Assembly: GCA_036555705.1 (NCBI GenBank)
Contig: DATBKT010000087.1
Span: 186,001-250,000 of the forward strand
Length of the DNA: 64,000 nt
Direction: 5' to 3'
From: JARBAU01 sp029237525
Lineage (GTDB): Archaea; Thermoproteota; Nitrososphaeria; Nitrososphaerales; Nitrososphaeraceae
In this document: positions 44,487 to 51,842 of the stretch, piece after piece
Layout: the number at the start of each line of letters is the position of its first letter
Position numbering within the stretch: the stretch's first letter is position 1
Made by a program: the position numbers and the translations under genes
The notes under the pieces: generated by a model
Told to the model about the DNA's origin: nothing
What the model saw: only the letters and a program-made list of their open reading frames with translations
The model's database searches: none

Positions 44487-45947
44487 CTATATCGATTTAC
44501 CGCTCAATTTTGAATCAATGTTATGTATATTCCACTGGTCTTTTCTACGAATTTGTTTTTCTCTATTGCTTTGTAGCAAGCCGTCCTTTATCAATCGGCT
44601 AACAATACTTGCCGATATTGGTAAGGCGCCAGTAGCTCCTGGCGAATTATAGTTTAAAATATGAAGGGAGCTTTCATCTCTAAACTCAATCATCTCTGGT
44701 AGAAATTTGCCATTGTTGTCGACTAAGAGCGACCTTATCCCAGAAGTGCCTCGTTGAGTAAACAGCGAAGGATTTAGAATGGGTAAGAATTTTCTTACTC
44801 TATTTATCATTGCAGTTTTGGAAACAGAACTTAGTAGTTCTCTTCCAAGCAAATAGATGAATCTGCTGTTTAGCATATGTTTCAAAATACCCGAGTTTTT
44901 GGCGAGTTCAAGTACCTTTGGTGTAAAACGACGCAAATTGCTTCGCCAATCATACCCATAGGGACCTAGCACGGGGACCGCATTCGGACCAATCTCGTTG
45001 GATCCATCGTATCTAACTACCCAGTGTGGATCAAGGAATGGAAACTCTGGAAACATAGGAACTGAATAGATGCTTAGCTTTGTTACTCTTTGATATTCTG
45101 GTGGTGCCAACCAATACTCACCTCGAAAGTAGAGATTATTATATTTTTTTGCGATATTCATTTGATGTGCAATATTGAGAGCATTTCCTCCCGCTGCGTT
45201 AATCAGATAATTCACATAGATTTTGAAGCCCGATGTTCGAAGATTTGTCCCAGCTTCAAATAAGTCGGGTCGCAGAGAATCCTTTATGTTCGATTTGTTT
45301 TCCAGCCTATCAGTCTTTCTACTATCTACTATCAAACGAAAATTCGAATAATCGGGTATTATTTGGACCTCTAACCTCTTATTGGTCTTTTTTACATTGA
45401 CTGCATTCATCCCCTTAGCTACTGTACATCCAAGTTCAGATGCATTGTGTACAAGATGTCTAGCGATTGATCCGTAATCGACTGATGCATCTCTTGAACA
45501 GTAAATCGCTGACAAACACCTTACGTTAGGTTCAATTTTAGAAATTCTATTATTGTCGATCAAGTAAAGCTCGTCGCCTTGTAAGCCATTAGAAATTCCC
45601 CAGTCGAGATACTTGTGGAGAATATCTATGCCCTTATCATAAGTAGCGACTGAAAGCACACCGTCCTGCTTGAATGGTAACGCAAAAATGTCGCAATATT
45701 CACGCAGCATCTGAAACCCCAAATATGCCGCCCTCGCAAACAGGCCTTTGTTGATAGGATCGTAAAGAAACGGAGCATGAACTTTACCCGTATTTCTACT
45801 GCTTGCATGTACTGCTATCTCTTTCTCTCTTTCAAGCAAAATAACACTATTTGATGAGGAAGCAGAAATAAAATAGGCAATCGACGCACCAAGGATACCA
45901 CCCCCAATAATAGCAACATCATAGTACTGCTTGGGCAATACTAACAA
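44487..45947 (-). CDS. FAD-dependent oxidoreductase, LhgO (L-2-hydroxyglutarate oxidase)-like
   Basis: A DAO-superfamily flavoprotein of 486 residues. Seen: the FAD-binding start YDVAIIGGGILGASIAYFIS, the second motif SSRNTGKVHAPFLYDP, where a GxxHAG-like sequence binds substrate in LhgO, SRDASVDYGSIARHLVHNA, NAAGGNALNIA and a C-terminal NYNSPGATGALPISASI FAD contact. LhgO oxidises L-2-hydroxyglutarate to 2-oxoglutarate, a repair or catabolic step. Related 2-hydroxyacid or amine substrates are possible. An ~25-residue insert (~190-235) is unusual. Confidence 0.82.
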   Translation of the reverse strand: MLVLPKQYYDVAIIGGGILGASIAYFISASSSNSVILLEREKEIAVHASSRNTGKVHAPFLYDPINKGLFARAAYLGFQMLREYCDIFALPFKQDGVLSVATYDKGIDILHKYLDWGISNGLQGDELYLIDNNRISKIEPNVRCLSAIYCSRDASVDYGSIARHLVHNASELGCTVAKGMNAVNVKKTNKRLEVQIIPDYSNFRLIVDSRKTDRLENKSNIKDSLRPDLFEAGTNLRTSGFKIYVNYLINAAGGNALNIAHQMNIAKKYNNLYFRGEYWLAPPEYQRVTKLSIYSVPMFPEFPFLDPHWVVRYDGSNEIGPNAVPVLGPYGYDWRSNLRRFTPKVLELAKNSGILKHMLNSRFIYLLGRELLSSVSKTAMINRVRKFLPILNPSLFTQRGTSGIRSLLVDNNGKFLPEMIEFRDESSLHILNYNSPGATGALPISASIVSRLIKDGLLQSNREKQIRRKDQWNIHNIDSKLSGKSI

Positions 45948-46275
45948 TGATTCAGGTCGACAAACCTAAATAACTTTAGTTGGCTTTCAGTTGATTTGTT
46001 AACAACAGATCAAAATTAAAGGTATCTCATTGCAAATAAGAGGAGTCACATAAGCTTATAATTTGTGAAACTATGAAATGCTTCGTTAAATGGTTGACTT
46101 CAAAATCGTAGAATAGTTAAGTACTTGAAGTTCTAAATATATTCGAAATTTACAAATTGTACTAGAGGAATGATTTAAGAATTTCACTGTAAGAGAAATC
46201 AGATTTTTAAGAGAGCAATATATCTCCTAATGCAGATAAATCATTACTACATTATGCTGTTTGAGAATTATAAGT

Positions 46276-46527
46276 ATGAACAACAAAACAACATATACAA
46301 TTGTAGCTATTGCTACACTAGCAGCATTGTTGGTAACGACGACGGCAGCAAGCAATGCATACGCAGGGGGACATCACCATCATCACGGCTATGCGAAACA
46401 ATCTCAGTCGCTAGCTCAGGCAAACGCTTGCGGAAATGGCCCGTTACCGATCCATATTGACTGCCAAAACGCAGGCTCACAAATTCAAGGCAAGCGTAAT
46501 GCAGCATCAGTAGCAGCATCACAGTAG
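46276..46527 (+). CDS. Small secreted His-rich protein
   Basis: An 83-residue preprotein. A signal peptide (TTYTIVAIATLAALLVTTTA, cleavage near SNAYAGG) is followed by GGHHHHHGYAK, a likely metal-binding His cluster, and two cysteines (ANACGNG, IDCQNAG). The ATG at 46276 is preferred to a TTG five codons upstream because it starts the signal peptide. A His5 patch in a copper-dependent ammonia oxidiser suggests extracellular Cu or Ni binding; that is inference. Confidence 0.75.
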   Translation: MNNKTTYTIVAIATLAALLVTTTAASNAYAGGHHHHHGYAKQSQSLAQANACGNGPLPIHIDCQNAGSQIQGKRNAASVAASQ

Positions 46528-46551
46528 GATAAGTATCTAAGTAGCAAATCC

Positions 46552-46566
46552 TTTTTTTATTTTTTT
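46552..46566 (+). terminator. Oligo-T terminator of the His-rich gene
   Basis: A near-continuous run of 14 T residues with one A lies 25 bases after the stop. It matches the U-run type of archaeal intrinsic termination and aCPSF1 cleavage sites. Confidence 0.6.
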
Positions 46567-47223
46567 GAAAATTTCTATCTACTAATTTCATAACACCTTG
46601 GATAGATCTTTCTACACTACAATTATTATATTTCATTTTTGCTAGCTATTTAAAAAAAATTGAAAGCCATCTCTTCTGGTCTAGAGATTTCAAATTCGGC
46701 ATAGTCCGTGCGCACTAGTTGCTCATAATCATGAAACATAAGTATTGTAAAAAAATCACAATAAGCTAGATCATTTCAAAACGCTCTTTTTGCCTGTAAT
46801 TCGGTTACCAAGGCAACTTGCCACTTCGGAAGTAATGATTCAAAACATATCCAATCCCGATACACAGGAGAAATGCCATCGAGCCCATCAGGAATCGTAG
46901 CTTCTCTCGATTCACAAGATAGATGATAAAAGATCATCAGTTATATCTTTAACCCGAAAGCGATAAGCTTGAAGTTAAGGAGCTTGGCATTTCGTTAGAA
47001 TATTAAGCTATAAAAACGAACTATCCAAGGAATTCAGTTCTAGAAGTGGATGTCAGTCCTATTATGAAGTGATATTGTCTTTAATCAATATAATGTTAAA
47101 GGCTACATATGAGAGTCTGCTGTTACGCTCGCATCATGGAGTAATATATACTAACTAATATGGGGAGATTAATTGATGGCGTTAAGGCAAGAATTTTTCA
47201 GTTTGAATGAATAAGACTATACT
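46567..47223. other. Gene-free stretch
   Basis: About 650 bases with only very short frames on both strands, AT-rich. No repeat or convincing hairpin was seen. Confidence 0.35.
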
Positions 47224-47370
47224 ATGTTTTCCACGGCAAAATGTAGACTTTGTGGTGATAAGGTTCGGTTCGCGTTGAGACACCTACGAATGGAGCACCC
47301 AGAAACGTTGCAGGATAGCGATATTGTCAAACTAAGGATGTCAAAAATTATGAAAAAGTATTTTTCCTGA
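47224..47370 (+). CDS. C2H2-type zinc-finger micro-protein
   Basis: A 48-residue frame with ATG start. CRLCGDKVRFALRHLRMEHP gives Cys-x2-Cys-x9-His-x4-His, the pattern of a single C2H2-like finger. A Lys-rich C terminus (SKIMKKYFS) follows. Single-finger proteins of this size are known in archaea and may bind DNA or RNA. It lies 80 bases upstream of a winged-helix gene on the same strand. Confidence 0.65.
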   Translation: MFSTAKCRLCGDKVRFALRHLRMEHPETLQDSDIVKLRMSKIMKKYFS

Positions 47371-47440
47371 TATTCATAAGGACACGTGGGCGACCTAATT
47401 AATAAATAGTCTCAATTATATAATAATGTAGTGAAAGGTG

Positions 47441-47444
47441 AGGT
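47441..47444 (+). promoter_or_regulatory. Ribosome-binding site deciding the start of the winged-helix gene
   Basis: aggtgagg precedes ATG 47450 by about 5-12 bases. The in-frame GTG at 47438 would lie inside this element, so the ATG is the better start. Confidence 0.5.
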
Positions 47445-47449
47445 CAACG

Positions 47450-47848
47450 ATGGTAAAGTATCGTGAACGAAAGCGTGATTTATATTTTGGTTCAGGGATT
47501 GGGCACGAATATGATGGCGATATCACTTCTACGACCAATGACATCAAACTTGATGAATGGGAGTATAGGGTCTTAATTGCTTTGAGGAGTAGCTCGAAGA
47601 CAGAGAAGAGAATATGCAAGGAAATAAAGCTCAACGCCTCAATCGTGTCTGAGCTTATTACATCACTAATGGAAAAAGGCCTTATATCTAATGTCAGAAA
47701 GAAAAGATGGTTCATATATTCAGCCGAGTATTTTTCAACGACTCTCGATGCCCTCAAGATCCTTCAAATTGATGATCGTCATAAGAAGAAGAATGGCGAT
47801 GGACTACTGGGGGATATTTTGGCTTTTGCTAACTATTGGCTAAGATAA
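47450..47848 (+). CDS. Small winged-helix DNA-binding protein
   Basis: A 132-residue protein whose middle part (~35-105) fits a MarR/PadR-like winged helix: LDEWEYRVLIALRSSSKTEKR, ICKEIKLNASIVSELITSLMEKGLI and a wing NVRKKRWFIYSAEYF. The N terminus is basic. It is the gene immediately upstream of the NRAMP transporter (about 310 bases) and co-oriented. It might regulate it, but lacks the metal-ligand His/Cys pattern of DtxR/MntR. Confidence 0.68.
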   Translation: MVKYRERKRDLYFGSGIGHEYDGDITSTTNDIKLDEWEYRVLIALRSSSKTEKRICKEIKLNASIVSELITSLMEKGLISNVRKKRWFIYSAEYFSTTLDALKILQIDDRHKKKNGDGLLGDILAFANYWLR

Positions 47849-48090
47849 AGAATCGACTGATTGTTGTTTTCAGCACTATTTTGTAGTAGTTTATGATGTT
47901 TTGACTATTGTGTAAAATGCCTTATGTAGTTTGATATCTGCCGGCAACACCGATAGGAACAATAGAAAATACTTTACTCATCAGCCAAAAATTTCTGAAA
48001 ATATCTTTCAGAATCTTGATTTAATTTAAATTTAATTTTCACGACTAACTTTTTTTTATCCACAAGTTTATTTCTTCCAAGCCGGTCTTA
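47849..48090. other. Spacer before the NRAMP operator region
   Basis: AT-rich, with a T-run (about 48050-48057) that could end the preceding transcript. No gene is seen. Confidence 0.35.
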
Positions 48091-48126
48091 TGTTAAACTA
48101 CGCTAATATTGTTAGCCTACACTAAC
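48091..48126 (+). promoter_or_regulatory. Two repeated dyad sites upstream of the NRAMP gene
   Basis: Two 17-base sites (48091-48107 and 48110-48126) match at 13 positions. The second is GTTAG-cctaca-CTAAC, a perfect 5-bp dyad, and the shared pattern TTA..CTAC.CTAA resembles DtxR/MntR/IdeR-type sites (TTAGG..CCTAA). They lie directly before the TATA-like tttatatt (48128-48135). Confidence 0.6.
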
Positions 48127-48140
48127 CTTTATATTGTATT

Positions 48141-48158
48141 CTAGGATATTACTCCTAG
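48141..48158 (+). promoter_or_regulatory. Palindrome at the NRAMP transcription start
   Basis: CTAGGA-tattac-TCCTAG lies between the TATA box and the GTG start at 48162. It covers the expected transcription start and may be a repressor site. Confidence 0.55.
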
Positions 48159-48161
48159 CAA

Positions 48162-49469
48162 GTGAAGGATAATTCTCAAGGATCTGGAAGTAAGGAAGAA
48201 TCTCGCATCTCTGTAGACCAGCAGGTTTCCAGAGGGTTTGACCTAGTCCATTTTTTGAAATTTATGGGTATTGGGATAGTGGTAGGAGTAGCCTATATTG
48301 ATCCTGGAAATTGGGGTACTGATATAGCTGCTGGTTCAAAGTTCGGTTATTCCCTACTATGGGTAGTCGTAATGAGTAATCTCATGGGAATGTTGCTCCA
48401 ATATTTATCCTCCAAACTGGGTATAATGACAGGTCGAAGCTTGGCCGAAAATTGTAGGCACAATTTGACGAAATGGAAATCGTTATCTCTGTGGGGGACT
48501 GCGGAGGTAGCGGCGATTGCAACAGACCTAGCTGAAGTCATTGGTGGTGCAGTTGCGATAAACTTGCTATTCGGTTTACCTTTAATATACGGAGCAATAA
48601 TTATAGGTTCTGACACCCTGCTCATTTTGGCACTTGAAAGAAAAGGATTCAGAAAATTAGAAGCTGCAATAATCGGAATGGTCGTCATAATAGGGTGTGC
48701 ATATGTTATTGAATTGCTATTGGCTCAACCTGACTGGAATAACATTGCATATAATGCGGTAACACCAGATTTTAATTCTATTAAGGGCGATGGGCTACTC
48801 ATAGCAGTAGGAATTTTAGGTGCTACGGTAATGCCACATGCTATTTACCTTCATTCATCAATAATTAAGTCGAGATCAAAGGTGTCAACCTACGCAAAAA
48901 CTAAGAAGCAGTTAGTGAGGTTTTCTCTAATAGATACTATAGTTGCATTGAGTCTCGCCGGCTTAGTTAACGGAGCAATTTTGGTAGTATCTGCAGCTAC
49001 ATTTCATACGCACAACATTGTTATAGACTCAATTGATGTTGCATATAGAACCCTTAGTCCTTTGTTAGGTAACATTTCAAGTTATGCTTTTGCAATTGCT
49101 CTACTGGCTTCAGGTTTGGCTTCATCAGTTGTTGCAACTCTCTCTGGCCAAGTAATCTTTGAAGGCTTTACTAATTTAAAGATTAAACTGTGGAAGCGAA
49201 GAATCATTACCAGACTAATTACTTTGGTTCCTGCAATAATAGCAATTTCGTTAGGTGCCTCACCGCTCTCAATTCTAGTAATAAGTCAAGTGATATTGAG
49301 CATCCAACTTCCGTTCACAGTTATACCATTAGTCTACTTTACCGGCAGGAAGAAAATAATGGGCGCCGATGGAGTTAACAGGCTACCTACTAAGGTTCTG
49401 GCCTTAATCTGCACTGGAGTCATAGTAACTATGAACGTTCTGCTTATTATTTACCAATTTTTCATCTAG
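48162..49469 (+). CDS. mntH: NRAMP-family divalent metal transporter
   Basis: A proton-coupled Mn2+/Fe2+ importer with about 11 membrane helices and 435 residues. The metal-binding helix motif AYIDPGNWGTD and the second signature TVMPHAIYLHSSI are intact; Asp, Asn and Met of these motifs coordinate the metal. The N-terminal ~30 residues are polar and cytoplasmic. The start is GTG, close to the predicted transcription start, so the mRNA is nearly leaderless. The promoter carries dyad sites suited to a metal-dependent repressor, hence manganese or iron control is likely. Confidence 0.92.
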   Translation: MKDNSQGSGSKEESRISVDQQVSRGFDLVHFLKFMGIGIVVGVAYIDPGNWGTDIAAGSKFGYSLLWVVVMSNLMGMLLQYLSSKLGIMTGRSLAENCRHNLTKWKSLSLWGTAEVAAIATDLAEVIGGAVAINLLFGLPLIYGAIIIGSDTLLILALERKGFRKLEAAIIGMVVIIGCAYVIELLLAQPDWNNIAYNAVTPDFNSIKGDGLLIAVGILGATVMPHAIYLHSSIIKSRSKVSTYAKTKKQLVRFSLIDTIVALSLAGLVNGAILVVSAATFHTHNIVIDSIDVAYRTLSPLLGNISSYAFAIALLASGLASSVVATLSGQVIFEGFTNLKIKLWKRRIITRLITLVPAIIAISLGASPLSILVISQVILSIQLPFTVIPLVYFTGRKKIMGADGVNRLPTKVLALICTGVIVTMNVLLIIYQFFI

Positions 49470-49576
49470 TTCACGATCATCATAGCAAATCAGAGGGTTA
49501 AGTAACATTAAAAATAAAAATAGTCCTATGATCGGATTGAGTATAGATTCTACGAATCGAAGACCATTACTGAATA

Positions 49577-50095
49577 TCACTGAATCACTAACTTGCCCTT
49601 CATTTCAGGATGAATCGTGCAATAATATTGAAAAGTTCCGGCTTTATCGGCAATGAATGTTACACTCTTACTCTGAAAATAACCCAAATCTCCAGTATGT
49701 ACTTTAAAAGCATCAATATTCAAGTTATGTTGAGAATCTCTATCCTCGTTAATCAAGTGAATGGAATTAAGTTCGCCTTTTTTCATAGTAATGGTTGGGC
49801 TATTATATCCCCCTCCAGTATTTTGTCCTCTACCTCCACTAGCTTGGCTAGTAAACGTGTATCCGGTTTGAGGAGAATAGGTGGCTTTGATGAAGGTATT
49901 GGTAGGAGCCGCAAATACAGGGGAAGTACCATTAACAGGAATTAATGTGCGAACGCCGAAATAAACGCCTAAAGCTATTACAATCGCTATACCACCAATG
50001 ATTATGTAACCGTTTCTGGACAGACCTTTGTGTTTTATATCCTGCTGCTTTCTTTTCTGCTTTTTGCCCATATGGGATTCGTGTGCATTTTGCAT
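49577..50095 (-). CDS. Membrane-anchored cupredoxin (blue copper protein)
   Basis: A 172-residue protein: a basic N terminus (GKKQKRKQQDIKHK), one membrane helix (GYIIIGGIAIVIALGVYFGV), then an exterior cupredoxin domain with a complete type 1 copper set. The His in SQHNLNID is the first ligand, and YYCTIHPEMKG supplies Cys, His and Met. Such plastocyanin-like proteins carry electrons in the ammonia-oxidation chain of these archaea, where they replace cytochrome c. It is convergent with the NRAMP gene. Confidence 0.9.
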   Translation of the reverse strand: MQNAHESHMGKKQKRKQQDIKHKGLSRNGYIIIGGIAIVIALGVYFGVRTLIPVNGTSPVFAAPTNTFIKATYSPQTGYTFTSQASGGRGQNTGGGYNSPTITMKKGELNSIHLINEDRDSQHNLNIDAFKVHTGDLGYFQSKSVTFIADKAGTFQYYCTIHPEMKGKLVIQ

Positions 50096-50372
50096 ATATG
50101 TACTTAGTTATTCCATAAAAATGGAATGATGATTCATGTATGGGTAATGTACTTGTTTACCAGGAGCATAACTGCCATCGATGCTTAGACCAGATCAAGT
50201 TATGAAATTACACTTAGATAATTGTATGCTTTTTCTAGATGACAAAATCAAAGAGTAAATCTACTACCTTTTTTGACAAAGACAAGTTTGTCAGTAAGAA
50301 AATATACAAGTTAACATTAAACTTCTCTGACACGAAATTGGTAATATATGATTCAAATTTGGGCTAATTCAT

Positions 50373-51842
50373 ATGAGAACAGCAAAATTTAAATTTGCAT
50401 ATCTAGAAACCAGACGAGGGTCAAAAATTCCAACACTAGAACGGACATATTCTGGATACAAGGGTACATTTGTATTAGAGGATGGTTCAGTTTTTGAGGG
50501 AATCGGATTTGGGTATACAACTAGTATAGTTGGAGAAGTAGTTTTTAATACTGGCATGGTAGGCTATACAGAGACTCTTACAGATCCGTCTTATCGTGGC
50601 CAAATACTTTGTTTGACTTATCCACTTGTTGGTAATTATGGAGTTCCTAGCAAAGAGGAGAAGGACGAATTTGGATTGCCTAAATATTTTGAATCAGATC
50701 AGATCCAAATAAAAGGCTTGTTGATCCATAACTTGGCAGCACTTGCTAGTCATTGGAGCTGCATAAAAACGTTAGACCAGTGGCTCTATGAAGAAAAGAT
50801 ACCTGGTATCTGTGCCGTAGACACGCGTACAATAACAAAACTGCTAAGGACAAATGGTGTGATGAAAGGTGCGATGATCGTTGAAAGACCATCCATAAGT
50901 TCTTCAACAGTTAATTCTAGTTCAGCACATCAGGACACAATTACTAAAATTTATGAAAACGTTAAGCGTCATAATTATGGCGCTCAGAATTTTATGCACG
51001 AAGTATCAACCAAAAAACCTATCAAGTATTCAACTTCGGGCAATAGATCATCTCGCACGAAATCGATCGTGCTACTGGATACAGGCACAAAATATAGCAT
51101 AATCAGAAATATATTGAAGATGGGTTTCAACGTTATTAGATTACCCTGGGACACTCCTATCGAAGAAGTGATGCATCACGATCCAGTTGGTGTAGTCATA
51201 AGCAATGGTCCCGGAGATCCTGAAATATGTGGCGAAACAGTGAGCACAGCTTCGGAACTCATCAGGATGTCTAAACCAACTTTAGGGATATGCCTTGGTC
51301 TACAGATTTTAGCCCTGGCAGGTGGTGCGAAGACATACAAATTGAAATTTGGACATCGTGGTCAGAACAAACCTTGCAATGATTTACGCAATAACATGAC
51401 ATATATCACAAGCCAAAATCATGGATACGGAGTTTCGCCTGAAACACTTGAAGGGGGAGAGTTTAAGATTTGGTTTTCGAACACTGATGATAACACCGTC
51501 GAAGGTTTAGAACATGAAACCAAGCCAATAATTGCAGTACAATTTCACCCAGAGGCTTCTCCAGGTCCAAATGATTGTATATTTGTTTTCCGAAGGTTCA
51601 AAGAGATAGTCGAAGGTATTGACAATTCACTGTCACATGCTATTTCTGATAATTTAGAGCGAACCATCTTTAATCGTGATAGCCAATATGCTGAAGCAGG
51701 AGGAAAAGACTATACTAATAGGGAGAACGATTCTCAGAGCATTGGACAGTCATTTGGCGAGACTTTGAACTTATCCAAATCTGAGCAAATTCTGAAAAAC
51801 GGTAATAAAGTGACCAATAGGAGGAAATATGACTCGGGATAA
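50373..51842 (+). CDS. carA: Carbamoyl-phosphate synthase, small (glutaminase) subunit
   Basis: Supplies ammonia from glutamine to CarB for pyrimidine and arginine synthesis. Seen: TFVLEDGSVFEGIGFGYT, VVFNTGMVGYTETLTDPSY, the amidotransferase region ISNGPGDPE, the nucleophile in GICLGLQILALAGG and the His-Glu pair in AVQFHPEASPGP, plus TSQNHGYGV. At 489 residues it is ~110 longer than usual: a 27-residue N-terminal extension and an ~80-residue polar C-terminal tail (Asn, Ser, Gly rich). Its end overlaps the carB start by 14 bases and contains the carB ribosome-binding site. Confidence 0.95.
   Translation: MRTAKFKFAYLETRRGSKIPTLERTYSGYKGTFVLEDGSVFEGIGFGYTTSIVGEVVFNTGMVGYTETLTDPSYRGQILCLTYPLVGNYGVPSKEEKDEFGLPKYFESDQIQIKGLLIHNLAALASHWSCIKTLDQWLYEEKIPGICAVDTRTITKLLRTNGVMKGAMIVERPSISSSTVNSSSAHQDTITKIYENVKRHNYGAQNFMHEVSTKKPIKYSTSGNRSSRTKSIVLLDTGTKYSIIRNILKMGFNVIRLPWDTPIEEVMHHDPVGVVISNGPGDPEICGETVSTASELIRMSKPTLGICLGLQILALAGGAKTYKLKFGHRGQNKPCNDLRNNMTYITSQNHGYGVSPETLEGGEFKIWFSNTDDNTVEGLEHETKPIIAVQFHPEASPGPNDCIFVFRRFKEIVEGIDNSLSHAISDNLERTIFNRDSQYAEAGGKDYTNRENDSQSIGQSFGETLNLSKSEQILKNGNKVTNRRKYDSG
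51819..51824 (+). promoter_or_regulatory. Ribosome-binding site fixing the carB start
   Basis: aggagg stands 4 bases before ATG 51829 inside the 3' end of carA. It shows that translation of carB begins here, upstream of the frame interruption. Confidence 0.75.

Noticed and set aside
46313..46636. 107-codon minus-strand frame
   Set aside because: It is the antisense shadow of the His-rich secreted protein gene.
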